Below, in pieces: positions 45,363-54,759 of a stretch of 64,000 bases of DNA (positions within the stretch are counted from its first letter, which is position 1; each line of letters begins with the position of its first letter). The DNA is taken from positions 1 to 64,000 of the forward strand of contig JAUSMY010000061.1 of NCBI GenBank assembly GCA_030646035.1. Reading direction: 5' to 3'. The notes beneath the pieces were generated by a model. It was not told the DNA's origin. It was given only the letters and a program-made list of their open reading frames with translations, and did no database searches. This stretch comes from Thermodesulfovibrionia bacterium. GTDB lineage: Bacteria; Nitrospirota; Thermodesulfovibrionia; UBA6902. The translations under genes were made by a program, and so were the position numbers.

Positions 45363-46841
45363 ATGCTCATGGACAGGAAGAAGACAGCCCAACTCATAAT
45401 CGCCAGGCTTGACGGCAACGATATTAAGAAAAGGTTCAGCTACTATCATTCTCTTGTTAAAAAAGGCATCGGCGGTTTCATAATCTTCGGCGGTGATGCG
45501 AAAGATGTCAGAGACGGGGTCAGGAAGCTTCAGAAGAGCGCTGATACTCCTCTCTTTATATCTTCTGACCTTGAGCGCGGGCTTGGGCAGCATATAGATG
45601 GCGGCACACTCTTCCCTCATGCGATGGCTATCGCACATGCCGTCAACAGAAAGAAGATATCTGATATCGAGCTTTTAAAAAAGGCTATCAAGGTGATGGC
45701 AGAAGAGGCAAAGGCTGTCGGCATCAACACCATCTTCTCTCCTGTTATGGATGTAAATACAAATCCGAAAAACCCGATAATCTGCACAAGGGCTTTTTCA
45801 GATACACCTGAAGAGGCCGCATGGTTTGGCAAAGAGTTTATTAAGGGATTTCAAAATGCAGGCATCATCGCCTGCGCAAAGCACTTTCCGGGGCATGGTG
45901 ATACCTCGGTTGATTCTCACAAAGAACTCCCTGTCTTAAAGGCAAACATGAAGAGGCTCAATAAGGTCGAACTCTATCCCTTTGCAGAGGCGATAAAGGC
46001 AAATGTGAAGATGGTTATGATAGGCCATTTGATGGTTCCGGCTATCGACCCTGACCTCCCCTCAAGTTTATCGCATAAGACTGTGACAGGCCTTTTAAGG
46101 AAGAAGATGGGATATAAAGGGCTTGTGATCACAGACGCGATGAACATGCAGGCTGTAAGCGGCAAGACAAAGGAGTCTGAAGGTGAGGCATGTATGAAGG
46201 CCCTTCTCGCAGGCGCGGACATGATCCTTCACCCGTCTGATCCTGAATATGTTATTGATCATCTGTCTGCCCATTCTGAGGCTATAGTAAAAAGGCTTGA
46301 TGAGTCTTACAAGAAGGTGCTGCTGACAAAAAATAAATTTCACAAAGCTTCATCACAAAATATCAGAACTGTCGGCAGTAGAGAGAATCGCAAGATAGCG
46401 CATGAACTCGCAAAGAAGGCAGTCAATGATATAAAAGTTAAGATTCTCTCCGGTGAGAAGATATCTCTGCTCGTCATTGATGACGACGACAAAATGTCAG
46501 GGAAGGAATTTGTCAAAACCGTAAAAGGCCGTTTAAAGAATGTGAGTTATTTTTACGTTAACAACAAGAATAAAAAACTTTCTCCATCCATCAAAGACAC
46601 GATCCTCATTGCCTCAGTATTTTCCAGCGTAGCCGCATGGAAGGGCAGAAGCAGTATAAGCACGGAGTTAATGGATATCCTCAAAAAGAGCATCAAGGCC
46701 TCGAAGTATTCCATTGTCATAGGATTCTGCTCTCCGTATATTCTTGAGGGCCTTGAGGCGGAGACTGTCATTAACGCTTACTCTGATACAGATGTTTCTC
46801 AGGAAACGGCAGGGGAGATATTTTCGAAGTTAAGCCTTTGA
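45363..46841 (+). CDS. glycoside hydrolase family 3 (NagZ-like beta-N-acetylhexosaminidase)
   Basis: 492 residues. GH3 catalytic barrel: FISSDLERGLGQHIDGGTLFP, then the NagZ hallmark KHFPGHGDTSVDSHKELP with the catalytic His/Asp dyad, and the nucleophile Asp in VITDAMNMQAV. Residues ~330-492 are an extra C-terminal domain absent from short Gram-negative NagZ but common in other GH3 enzymes. Likely acts on GlcNAc-containing peptidoglycan fragments. No signal peptide, so probably cytoplasmic. An ATG at 45369 is an equally possible start. Confidence 0.87.
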   Translation: MLMDRKKTAQLIIARLDGNDIKKRFSYYHSLVKKGIGGFIIFGGDAKDVRDGVRKLQKSADTPLFISSDLERGLGQHIDGGTLFPHAMAIAHAVNRKKISDIELLKKAIKVMAEEAKAVGINTIFSPVMDVNTNPKNPIICTRAFSDTPEEAAWFGKEFIKGFQNAGIIACAKHFPGHGDTSVDSHKELPVLKANMKRLNKVELYPFAEAIKANVKMVMIGHLMVPAIDPDLPSSLSHKTVTGLLRKKMGYKGLVITDAMNMQAVSGKTKESEGEACMKALLAGADMILHPSDPEYVIDHLSAHSEAIVKRLDESYKKVLLTKNKFHKASSQNIRTVGSRENRKIAHELAKKAVNDIKVKILSGEKISLLVIDDDDKMSGKEFVKTVKGRLKNVSYFYVNNKNKKLSPSIKDTILIASVFSSVAAWKGRSSISTELMDILKKSIKASKYSIVIGFCSPYILEGLEAETVINAYSDTDVSQETAGEIFSKLSL

Positions 46842-47396
46842 GATCGGTGCGAAGAGCGCTGCAATTCCAAGGATAATAAATAACGCCGCCGCAATCCAGC
46901 GCATCACCTTCATATTGACCCGATGAGCCAGAGTTTCACCTATCAATACCGCAGGCACGTTTGCGATCATCATACCAAGTGTTGTTCCGGTAACTACCAT
47001 GAATAATGAATGGTATCGAGCCGCGAGCGCTATAGTTGCCAATTGTGTCTTGTCGCCCATCTCAACAATAAAAAAGGCGATGAGAGTGGTGATGAATACA
47101 CCTGTGCCTCTGAGATTCTGATCTTCATCCAGCTCATCAGGCTTTAGTGCCCACACGCCAAATACAAAGAAAGATACAGCCACAACCCATCTTAGTGTTT
47201 GAGGAGATATGAGACTTGCAAGCCATACGCCCACAGACCCTGCGAAAAAATGATTGGCGAGCGTGGCAACGAAGATGCCCGTAATGATTGCCATCCTATG
47301 CTTCAACTTCGCAGCAAGAACAAACGCCAGCAACTGGGTCTTGTCCCCCATCTCTGCAATCGCAACGACTGAAGTTGATATGATTAGGGCTTCCAT
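46830..47396 (-). CDS. TMEM165/Gdt1-family (UPF0016) cation transporter
   Basis: 188 residues, six membrane helices. Two copies of the family motif E-M-G-D-K-T-Q (AEMGDKTQLLAF and VEMGDKTQLATI) mark the internally duplicated Gdt1/MneA fold, which exports Mn2+ or exchanges Ca2+. The last 12 bases overlap the convergent GH3 gene. A manganese exporter is the most likely bacterial role; the metal cannot be proven here. Confidence 0.93.
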   Translation of the reverse strand: MEALIISTSVVAIAEMGDKTQLLAFVLAAKLKHRMAIITGIFVATLANHFFAGSVGVWLASLISPQTLRWVVAVSFFVFGVWALKPDELDEDQNLRGTGVFITTLIAFFIVEMGDKTQLATIALAARYHSLFMVVTGTTLGMMIANVPAVLIGETLAHRVNMKVMRWIAAALFIILGIAALFAPISKA

Positions 47397-47403
47397 TTAG
47401 GTT

Positions 47404-47619
47404 TTATGACTCGAATGCTGTACGTGGGATGCCGGACTGCCGGATGATGGATTGTATTTCTTTATGAGATGCAGTTTCAAAAAAGAGTTCTAATGCTTCT
47501 TTAAGGTTATCCCGCGCCTGTTCAATGGTATCGCCCTGGCTGGCTATATCAAGTTCAGGACAGAGCGATACATATGCGTTGCCTTCTTTCTCTATAATTG
47601 CATTAAGTTTATGTATCAT
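47404..47619 (-). CDS. HicB-like antitoxin-family protein
   Basis: 71 residues. IIEKEGNAYVSLCPELDIASQGDTIEQARDNLKEALELFF is the HicB fold signature. The C terminus (RQSGIPRTAF) is short and has no HTH. It lies 16 bases downstream of the 89-residue gene and on the same strand, so the two probably form a pair, although the partner is not a HicA. Confidence 0.8.
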   Translation of the reverse strand: MIHKLNAIIEKEGNAYVSLCPELDIASQGDTIEQARDNLKEALELFFETASHKEIQSIIRQSGIPRTAFES

Positions 47620-47635
47620 ATTGACTCATTATGGA

Positions 47636-47905
47636 CTATATCACTGGGGTAAGACGATAAACTTTAGCGATCCTGCTCACAGAATCAATTTCTTTCCGGC
47701 GGAGAGCTTCTCTGACATCATCAAGCTTTCCTGCGTCTTCAAGAGATAAATAAGGAGACCAGCTTTCACCTGTTTCAATCAGTTCGATGTCAACTTCAGC
47801 CACATAATTACCCTCATGAATAAGTTTTACATGGTGTCTTTTTTTTATTTTATTCTCTCCATAAAATCGTCTGACCAGATAGATTGGTCTGAATGTTTCA
47901 CTCAC
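47636..47905 (-). CDS. small protein paired with the HicB-like gene
   Basis: 89 residues: IYLVRRFYGENKIKKRHHVKLIHEGNYVAEVDIELI, then SWSPYLSLEDAGKLDDVREALRRKEID. It is not HicA. I do not recognise a numbered family. As the upstream gene of a two-gene unit ending in a HicB-like protein it could be a toxin; this is context only. Confidence 0.6.
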   Translation of the reverse strand: MSETFRPIYLVRRFYGENKIKKRHHVKLIHEGNYVAEVDIELIETGESWSPYLSLEDAGKLDDVREALRRKEIDSVSRIAKVYRLTPVI

Positions 47906-48012
47906 AATTAATTATAAATTCCTATTATCATTATGACAATGGTGGATTATAAAGGGAAATAGCAAAGGTAAAGACCTGACCCTAATTCTTTTGTTTGATC
48001 AATGGAGTAATT

Positions 48013-48258
48013 CTATTTATAAGGTTTTACAAGTTTCTTCCATGTAATCCAAGGAATTGCTAATCCAATAAGTATAAAAAACCATTCTAAAACCCATAAT
48101 ATAATTCCTGCAGTAAAGGAAGAATCTTCTCTTAATGCTTCTATCCTACTACCAAAATTAATAGCAATAAAAAGACCAATTGGTATTGATATTCCAAAGA
48201 TAATATATCCAATCATTAAGGCTGATTCTGAATCATTATCCGATTTATTAGTTCTCAC
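48013..48258 (-). CDS. small two-TM membrane protein
   Basis: About 81 residues from a GTG at 48258 with GAGG six bases upstream (a TTG at 48270 is an alternative). Two hydrophobic segments (ALMIGYIIFGISIPIGLFI and TAGIILWVLEWFFILIGLAIPW) separated by a short charged loop. No family recognised. Confidence 0.5.
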   Translation of the reverse strand: MRTNKSDNDSESALMIGYIIFGISIPIGLFIAINFGSRIEALREDSSFTAGIILWVLEWFFILIGLAIPWITWKKLVKPYK

Positions 48259-48405
48259 ATGCAACCTCAACCTGCGTTAAATATATTTTTCGATGCAATC
48301 GTATCTTATGTCATAAAGCTTTTAGCATGAAGAAAGACCTGCACTTTATTATTCTGTTTTTTGTTTTAAATATCAATAGAAAGGCATGTCCTTGTTTGTT
48401 CCCTT

Positions 48406-49353
48406 CTAATTTGCTCTCCGGTTTTTAAAACACAAATAAAAGCTCGCAACGCGATATGCATCTAAATTGGCATCACCTTCTTTAGCAAGATCAAAGTATG
48501 ACTTGCCTGTGGCAGAATCTCTTTGGGCAAGAAATTGTGCAAATTGCGGATTATCACGAATACTCACTAAATCTGGAACCAATTGAAGTAGGGTATTAAC
48601 ATAGTCCGTCCTTGTTGGGGACTTTGTCCGGGATGTTGTGACGTTGTAAAATGGGTCTGGAACATCCAGAACTATCTTTGGCTTTGACAAAACATCTTTT
48701 TCAAACGGATCAATTAATCCAGGGGCGGGATCAGGAACTTTAGTTTCAAATGGGTCGATGATCCCTATATTTATAATAGACTCAGGTTTTGATGATTGCA
48801 CAGATCCTGTTTCAAAAGGGTCAGCCATCTTAAATGGAGCTTTCACAGCCGACTGCTTTGAAGTTGAAGAATCATCAACAGTGGACAAGGATGTTTTTAA
48901 AAACATTGCTATAACAAACAGAGGGACAGCTATTATTAACCCTTTAATTATTATGTCCTTTAGGGAGGCGTTGGTGACAAAGCTGTCGATATTAGAGAAT
49001 AAAGAACTGATGGACGATTCCCCCATCTTTGATTCTTGCCAGTCAAGTGGCCCTGATTCCTTACGTCTTCTACGCAAAATAAAGTATGAAAGCACCATAG
49101 TCATATCGAGTATTGGCGCGCCGAACATATGATGGGCTGGTTTATAGGTCAGGCCGTTAGCTTCGGAGAGTGCCCTCTGAAGTTCATCTTTTGAAATGTT
49201 AATAAGCGTAGCAAAAACAAAATATATAATTACTAAAATGCTAATCGCAATCCACTTACTTTCAATTGGTCTTCTAAGAATTACATATCGTATAAGTATC
49301 GGAATTGAAATGTAGCTTAGGAAATTGATAAGACCATGAATCACATAATCCAT
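48406..49353 (-). CDS. membrane protein with repeated DPF motifs
   Basis: About 315 residues from the ATG at 49353, which has GGAGG upstream. Three N-terminal hydrophobic segments, a further helix near residue 140 (IIIKGLIIAVPLFVIAMFL), then an extended Pro/Asp-rich region with four DPF motifs: ADPFETGSV, IDPFETKVP, IDPFEKDVL, PDPFYNVTT. A small helical C-terminal domain follows. The DPF spacing is regular enough to look like peptide docking sites. Not a family I recognise; accessory gene. Confidence 0.6.
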   Translation of the reverse strand: MDYVIHGLINFLSYISIPILIRYVILRRPIESKWIAISILVIIYFVFATLINISKDELQRALSEANGLTYKPAHHMFGAPILDMTMVLSYFILRRRRKESGPLDWQESKMGESSISSLFSNIDSFVTNASLKDIIIKGLIIAVPLFVIAMFLKTSLSTVDDSSTSKQSAVKAPFKMADPFETGSVQSSKPESIINIGIIDPFETKVPDPAPGLIDPFEKDVLSKPKIVLDVPDPFYNVTTSRTKSPTRTDYVNTLLQLVPDLVSIRDNPQFAQFLAQRDSATGKSYFDLAKEGDANLDAYRVASFYLCFKNRRAN

Positions 49354-49441
49354 AACGACCTCCAATTAAAACTAATGCTAAAACTATCTGTCATGGCATA
49401 ACTTTATTACGGCATATTCCCAGTCTGGTTAATTCAGCATT

Positions 49442-49924
49442 TCATATTCTTATTGTATCCCAGTGTTCTCTTGCCCACTGCATTGTTTTTATGGCCGTTT
49501 TTAACATCAGTGAAGGTGGATAATAGAAAAATTTATCTCCATATCTAATCCCATTCGGATATTTTGATGCACCCTTACTTTCGGCTTCCAGCATGGTCCC
49601 AATTGTAGCATTTGCATATCTTTTATCTACTACTCGTCCTCTTATTTTAGATGCCGATACCCACCTTTTTGTATTACCTATTTCCAAAGGAACCTTGCAC
49701 TTGCCCAAATCTACTAATAATTCATGTAAGTTATGAGACCGTTTCCTGATAATATTTATCTGCATACCAGACTTTTCCAGCAAAGCTTTTAAAGTGATTT
49801 CACATGAAAGAAGACTGAGATATAATACGGTTTGATGTGCATCAAAAGAATGAGGATCCCCTATTAAAATTAAGTTTCCTGCATCTATCAGATTTTCGCT
49901 AAATTCTATATTGTACTCAGCCAT
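49442..49924 (-). CDS. HEPN-domain-like protein
   Basis: 160 residues from the ATG at 49924, with AAGGAAGGA upstream. The pattern VLYLSLLSCEITLKALLEKSG followed by RKRSHNLHELLVDL matches HEPN proteins (E..LKALL...H.L..L). The classical Rx4-6H motif is not clear, so it may be a non-catalytic member. No adjacent nucleotidyltransferase (MNT) gene. Could be a stand-alone member of an accessory patch. Confidence 0.6.
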   Translation of the reverse strand: MAEYNIEFSENLIDAGNLILIGDPHSFDAHQTVLYLSLLSCEITLKALLEKSGMQINIIRKRSHNLHELLVDLGKCKVPLEIGNTKRWVSASKIRGRVVDKRYANATIGTMLEAESKGASKYPNGIRYGDKFFYYPPSLMLKTAIKTMQWAREHWDTIRI

Positions 49925-49993
49925 AGTCCTTCCTTCTGTTTTCCACACGCAAAGTGTTTTAAGGCAGTGCCCGAAACATTGCCGACGAAACAT

Positions 49994-50252
49994 GTTGAGC
50001 TATATCATTGAAGTAAATATATTGTATTTCTATGCAGATTGTAAACAAAAATCTTTAATGATCATAAAATCCCCCCTTGCCCCCCTTTATTAAAGTGGGG
50101 GAGTAACACACCCCTGCCTACCGGCAGGCAGGCCTCTTGATAGAGAGGAATAAAAAAGGAACTAGATTCCCGATTAAGACCTTCGGGAATGACATTGAAG
50201 AAGTTTATTCACCCTCACCCATGCCCTCTCCCCTCAAGGGCGAGGGATTTCT
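49994..50252. repeat. intergenic region filled with dispersed palindromes
   Basis: 259 bases without a gene. It holds a C-run/G-run element (about 50070-50101), the CCTGCC/GGCAGG palindrome (50113-50128), and CTCTTGATAGAGAG (50133-50146). It also has a TTCCCGATTAAGACCTTCGGGAA inverted element near 50167-50189 written here as arms TTCCCG and CGGGAA. Confidence 0.6.
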
Positions 50253-50951
50253 TTAATCCAATTTTCCATGTGTCAGTGTCACGACATAAACTTTTTCTGC
50301 TCCGGCTCTTTTTAAGACCCTTGAGCATTCTCGCACGGTTGCGCCTGTTGTGAAGACATCATCAACGAGCATGATCTTTTTACCCTTAACCTTTTCCTCT
50401 GATATCACATCAAAGGCGTTTTTGATATTGAGTTCTCTATCAACAGCGCTCAGACCGACCTGCGGTATGGTGTTCTTTATTCTGACAAGCGTGTTCAGCG
50501 TTAAAGGCATACCCGATCTTTGCGCGATATATTTTCCAAGAAGCGCGGACTGGTTGAAGCCCCTGTACTTGAGGCGTTTTTTATGCAGAGGCACAGGCAG
50601 GAGCATGTCGGCCTGCGGGAGCTGTTTGAGCAATATCTTTTCTGAGAGAGGATAGGATAGGCGTTTTATGCCGTGAAATTTAAAAAGGCTGATAGCCTTT
50701 TGCAGAGCGCCTTCATGAAGGCCGAAGCATTGCGCCTTATCAAAGGCCGGCTCATTCTTATGGCACTCTCCACAGGTTAATGAAAGGTCAGAGACAAGCG
50801 GCGTTCCGCACTTGCTGCATGACGGGCCTTCATAAGGCATGACAGTTCCCCAGCAGTTATTGCAGATAGGGGCGGTTTTATGGTCTGATGAAGGCTTCTG
50901 ACAAACAGGGCAGGTTTCAGGGAAGAGGATATTCAGGATTTTGTTGAGCAT
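50253..50951 (-). CDS. comF: ComF-family phosphoribosyltransferase-like protein
   Basis: 232 residues. Two N-terminal zinc-binding Cys groups (CPVCQK...CNNC and CSKC...CGEC), then a type I PRTase fold with the PRPP loop KIMLVDDVFTTGATVRE and the FKYRGFNQSALLGKYIA-like segment (LKYRGFNQSALLGKY). ComF proteins help take up DNA in transformable bacteria; many are annotated only by fold. Last gene of an argD-argF-gpmI-comF run. Confidence 0.88.
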   Translation of the reverse strand: MLNKILNILFPETCPVCQKPSSDHKTAPICNNCWGTVMPYEGPSCSKCGTPLVSDLSLTCGECHKNEPAFDKAQCFGLHEGALQKAISLFKFHGIKRLSYPLSEKILLKQLPQADMLLPVPLHKKRLKYRGFNQSALLGKYIAQRSGMPLTLNTLVRIKNTIPQVGLSAVDRELNIKNAFDVISEEKVKGKKIMLVDDVFTTGATVRECSRVLKRAGAEKVYVVTLTHGKLD

Positions 50952-50964
50952 CGGTAATTGTTCT

Positions 50965-52488
50965 TTATTTTACAATCAGGCTCTCGCCTGTCATCTCTTC
51001 AGGCTTTACAATCCCCATGAGTTCAAGTACTGTGGGAGCAACATCAGCGAGCATGCCTTTCTCCCTGAGCCTGACGCCCTGCTTTAAGAGGATAAAAGGG
51101 ACAGGGTTGGTGGTATGCGCTGTGTGTGGAGTTTTGCCGTCCATCATCCGGTCGCAGTTTCCATGGTCTGAGGTTATCATGACAAGCCCTCCGTCAGAGG
51201 ATACCTTTTCGACGATCTTCTTAAGGCATTTATCTATCGTCTCACACGCCTTCACAGCCGCCTTCATGATGCCGGTGTGCCCTACCATATCAGGATTGGC
51301 AAAGTTCAGCAGGATGAAGTCGTATGTATTTGTGCCGAGCCTCTTTAAGACTTCATCTGTAACTTCATACGCGCTCATCTCAGGCTTCAGGTCATAGGTC
51401 GCCACCTCTTTTGGAGAAGGGATAAGCGCCCTGTCTTCGCCAAGGAACGGCTCTTCTTCCCCGCCGTTAAAGAAGTAGGTGACATGCGCGTACTTCTCTG
51501 TCTCAGCTATCCTGAGCTGTTTCATGTTATTTCTGCTCAGGACGCTGCCTAATATATTTGTGAGCCTGACGGGCGAAAACGCAGCCTGAAACGGAAAGTC
51601 ATCTTCATACTTCGTCATCGTTACGAAAGAGCCGGGCTCAGGCATCTTCTCTCTTTTAAAGCCATTAAACTTTTTATCTGTGAGCGCGATGGTGATCTCT
51701 CTTGCCCTGTCTGCCCTGAAGTTGAAGAATATGACAGAATCTCCATCCTTTATATTTCCGATGATGCCGCTCTTGTCAACGATCACGCAAGGCTTTATGA
51801 ACTCATCGGACTCATTTATCCTGTAGCTTTCTTTGATAGCTTCTTTTGCAGATGCCGATCTTTTTCCTTCGCCCTTCGCAAGCGCCTTGTACGCAAGCGC
51901 AACCCTCTCCCATCTTTTATCCCTGTCCATCGCCCAGTATCTGCCGATGACAGTGGCTATCTTTACAGATGGTTTATCTTTGATAAAGGACTCGAGCGCA
52001 TTTATGTAGGTTATCCCTGACTCCGGAGGTGTGTCCCTGCCGTCCATGAATGCATGTATGAATATCTTATTTAATCCTTTATTAAGCGCAAGATCTATCA
52101 GCGCGTATAGATGGCTTATATGGCTGTGCACTCCTCCGTCAGAGAGGAGGCCGAGAAGATGAAGCGCACTTCCGTTTTTAATTGCTGTATCAACGGCGGA
52201 GTTGAACGCGTGGTTATTAAAAAAAGAGCCGTCTTTGATCGCCTTGTTTATCCTTGTGAGGTCCTGATATACAACACGGCCCGCGCCGAGGTTTAAATGT
52301 CCGACCTCAGAGTTGCCCATCGTGCCTTCAGGCAGCCCGACAGCTTCTCCTGAACATATTAGAGATGTATGCGGATATTCTTTGAGGAGTTTTTTGTAGA
52401 AAGGTATGTCTGCTTTTTCCTGAGCGTTGATTTCCGGGTCGCTTCCTATGCCCCATCCGTCAAGGACTATGAGGACCGTAGGCTTCAT
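50965..52488 (-). CDS. gpmI: 2,3-bisphosphoglycerate-independent phosphoglycerate mutase
   Basis: 507 residues. It interconverts 3- and 2-phosphoglycerate with two Mn2+. The alkaline-phosphatase-type core has VLIVLDGWGIGSDPE at the start and the active serine in EGTMGNSEVGHLNLGAGRV. Further metal ligands lie in HAFMDGRDTPPESG, MVGHTG and ITSDHGNCDRM. Its ATG overlaps the argF stop by four bases. Confidence 0.96.
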   Translation of the reverse strand: MKPTVLIVLDGWGIGSDPEINAQEKADIPFYKKLLKEYPHTSLICSGEAVGLPEGTMGNSEVGHLNLGAGRVVYQDLTRINKAIKDGSFFNNHAFNSAVDTAIKNGSALHLLGLLSDGGVHSHISHLYALIDLALNKGLNKIFIHAFMDGRDTPPESGITYINALESFIKDKPSVKIATVIGRYWAMDRDKRWERVALAYKALAKGEGKRSASAKEAIKESYRINESDEFIKPCVIVDKSGIIGNIKDGDSVIFFNFRADRAREITIALTDKKFNGFKREKMPEPGSFVTMTKYEDDFPFQAAFSPVRLTNILGSVLSRNNMKQLRIAETEKYAHVTYFFNGGEEEPFLGEDRALIPSPKEVATYDLKPEMSAYEVTDEVLKRLGTNTYDFILLNFANPDMVGHTGIMKAAVKACETIDKCLKKIVEKVSSDGGLVMITSDHGNCDRMMDGKTPHTAHTTNPVPFILLKQGVRLREKGMLADVAPTVLELMGIVKPEEMTGESLIVK

Positions 52489-53387
52489 CTCAACAATGTC
52501 TCAAGAAGCGCTTTCTGCGTGTGGAGCCTGTTCTCTGCCTGATCGAATACAACACTCTGGCCGGATTCTATAACATCATCGGTTATCTCTTCCCCCCTGT
52601 GGGCAGGCAGGCAGTGCATTACTATCGCATCTTTTTTTGCTACAGACAGCAGGCTGCTGTTGATCTGATAATCAGAGAAGACATTCTTCTTTTTTTCAGA
52701 TTCTTCTTCCTGGCCCATGCTCACCCATACGTCTGTGTAAAGCACGTCAGCATCCCTGGCCGCGTCTTTGGGGTTATTGGTGACTTTTACCTTTGCATTA
52801 TTGGAGACCGCATTTTTAAATATATTACTGTCAGGCTCATAGCCTTCAGGGCAGGCGATTGTAAGCTCCATGCCTGTAAGCATCGCGGCTTCTATTAGTG
52901 AGTTTGCGACATTGTTGCCGTCTCCGATGTATACGATATTTATCCCGGCGAGGCTTCCCTTCTTCTCCTTGATCGTCATGATATCCGCAAGCGCCTGGCA
53001 GGGATGGTGCAGGTCTGTCAGCCCGTTGATCACCGGTATTGCTGCGTTAGACGCGAACTTTTCAATCGTCTCATGCGCAAATGTCCTTATAACGATGGCA
53101 TCAAGATATCTCGACAGGACCCTTGCTGTGTCTTCTATCGATTCTCCCCGTCCGAGCTGGAGTTCAGATGCATTGATATAGATACCTTGCGCGCCTAACT
53201 GATAGATGCCTGCCTGAAAGGATATCCTTGTTCTTGTAGATGCCTTGTCAAAGAGGAGCCCTATGCTCTTGCCGATGAGGGGGCAGGCTGATGCGTCTTT
53301 ACCGGCCTTAAGTTCAATAGCCCTGTTGATAAGGGCTTCAACCTCTTTTGCCGTGATGTCCAGAAATGTAAGATAATCTCTTTTCAT
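52485..53387 (-). CDS. argF: ornithine carbamoyltransferase
   Basis: 300 residues. It makes citrulline from ornithine and carbamoyl phosphate. Carbamoyl-phosphate motif KASTRTRISFQ near residue 50, HHPCQALADIM (~128), and the ornithine-side motif HCLPAHRGEEI (~258). Sits between argD and gpmI on the minus strand; arginine pathway genes are thus adjacent. Confidence 0.95.
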   Translation of the reverse strand: MKRDYLTFLDITAKEVEALINRAIELKAGKDASACPLIGKSIGLLFDKASTRTRISFQAGIYQLGAQGIYINASELQLGRGESIEDTARVLSRYLDAIVIRTFAHETIEKFASNAAIPVINGLTDLHHPCQALADIMTIKEKKGSLAGINIVYIGDGNNVANSLIEAAMLTGMELTIACPEGYEPDSNIFKNAVSNNAKVKVTNNPKDAARDADVLYTDVWVSMGQEEESEKKKNVFSDYQINSSLLSVAKKDAIVMHCLPAHRGEEITDDVIESGQSVVFDQAENRLHTQKALLETLLR

Positions 53388-53426
53388 AATGATCTGTTTT
53401 GATCTTCAGGCGAGAACTGCCTTATA

Positions 53427-54620
53427 TCATATCCTTTCTAAAACTTCCGCGAGCACATCCATAAGCTGGTCGATCTCCTTTTCTACTACTATTAAAGGAG
53501 GAATGAAACGGAGCACATTGCCCCGGACGCAGTTAATGAGTATCCCTCTTTCGGCACATGCCCTTACTATCTCGCTGCCTGACCTTGTTATCTCAAGCCC
53601 GAGAAGAAGCCCCATGCCTCTTGCATCCAGCACAGTTGACGGAAACTCCTTTTTAAGTTGTACAAGGCTCTTCATGAAGTACTCACTCATCCGCCTGCAG
53701 TTATCAAGAATGAAGCCGTCTTCCAGTATCGCCTCAATCACAGCAACAGCAGCGGTGCAGGCAAGCGGGTTGCCGCCGAAGGTAGACCCATGCGAGCCGT
53801 GGCCGAATGAAGCAGCTACATGGTCTTTCGCAAGTATGGCGCCGATCGCCACTCCGCCGCCAAGCCCTTTTGCAAGGCAAATTATGTCAGGTTCCATATT
53901 GAAGTGTTCATACGCGAATAACTTTCCTGTCCTGCCCATGCCGGTCTGAACCTCGTCAAGTATCAGAAGGAGCCCGTGGTCGTTGCATATCTCCCGGACA
54001 TGTTTAAGATAGTCTTTATCAGGCACCCTGACCCCGCCCTCTCCCTGGATAGGCTCGAGCATAACAGCGCATGTGTGTTTTGTGATCGCGTTCTTCAGTG
54101 CGCCGATATTATTGAACGGCACATGCTTGAAGCCGGGGGTTAGAGGCTCAAAACCTTTCTGAAGTTTTTCCTGTCCTGTAGCGCTTAGTGATGTGAGCGT
54201 TCTTCCATGAAATGAGTTCTCAGCAGTAATGATCTCATATTTATCAGGGAGGGTATGGTCTTTTGAATATTTTCTGGCAAGCTTGATGGCAGCTTCGACA
54301 GCCTCAGTTCCTGAGTTGCAGAAAAATGCCTTGTCGGCAAATGAGTTTGTTGCCAGCAGTTTTGCAAGTTTGATCTGCGGTTCTATGTGATACAGATTTG
54401 AGACATGCAGCAGCCTTTGAGCCTGTTTCTGCAGCGCTATCACTACTTTCGGATAGCAGTGCCCGAGGCAGTTGACAGCTACGCCTCCGACGAAATCGAG
54501 ATATTCTTTACCGTCTGCACTCCATACCTTCATTCCTCTGCCTTTCCTGAGGATGATAGGAGAACGGTCGTATGTATTCATCAGATATTTCCTGGATTCG
54601 TCTATTGTCTTGCTGCTCAT
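53427..54620 (-). CDS. argD: acetylornithine aminotransferase
   Basis: 397 residues from the ATG at 54620 (an upstream open extension to 54932 runs antisense into the divergent mnmA start region and is not credible). Class III PLP aminotransferase: FVGGVAVNCLGHCYPKV, FCNSGTEAVEAAIKLARK, the HGRTLTSLSATGQ segment, and the PLP lysine in CLAKGLGGGVAIGA. Works before ArgF in arginine synthesis (or in succinyl-DAP lysine synthesis). Confidence 0.94.
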   Translation of the reverse strand: MSSKTIDESRKYLMNTYDRSPIILRKGRGMKVWSADGKEYLDFVGGVAVNCLGHCYPKVVIALQKQAQRLLHVSNLYHIEPQIKLAKLLATNSFADKAFFCNSGTEAVEAAIKLARKYSKDHTLPDKYEIITAENSFHGRTLTSLSATGQEKLQKGFEPLTPGFKHVPFNNIGALKNAITKHTCAVMLEPIQGEGGVRVPDKDYLKHVREICNDHGLLLILDEVQTGMGRTGKLFAYEHFNMEPDIICLAKGLGGGVAIGAILAKDHVAASFGHGSHGSTFGGNPLACTAAVAVIEAILEDGFILDNCRRMSEYFMKSLVQLKKEFPSTVLDARGMGLLLGLEITRSGSEIVRACAERGILINCVRGNVLRFIPPLIVVEKEIDQLMDVLAEVLERI

Positions 54621-54759
54621 ACATGAAAATATAACATAAATCAGTATGGTTACGCATGATAAATCAGCAGCAGGCAACTGATGATGAAAAAAGAGTGGCC
54701 AATGAACCGTATATGTTAATATGAATGAACAATTTATAATTTTAATAACCATTAATAGG

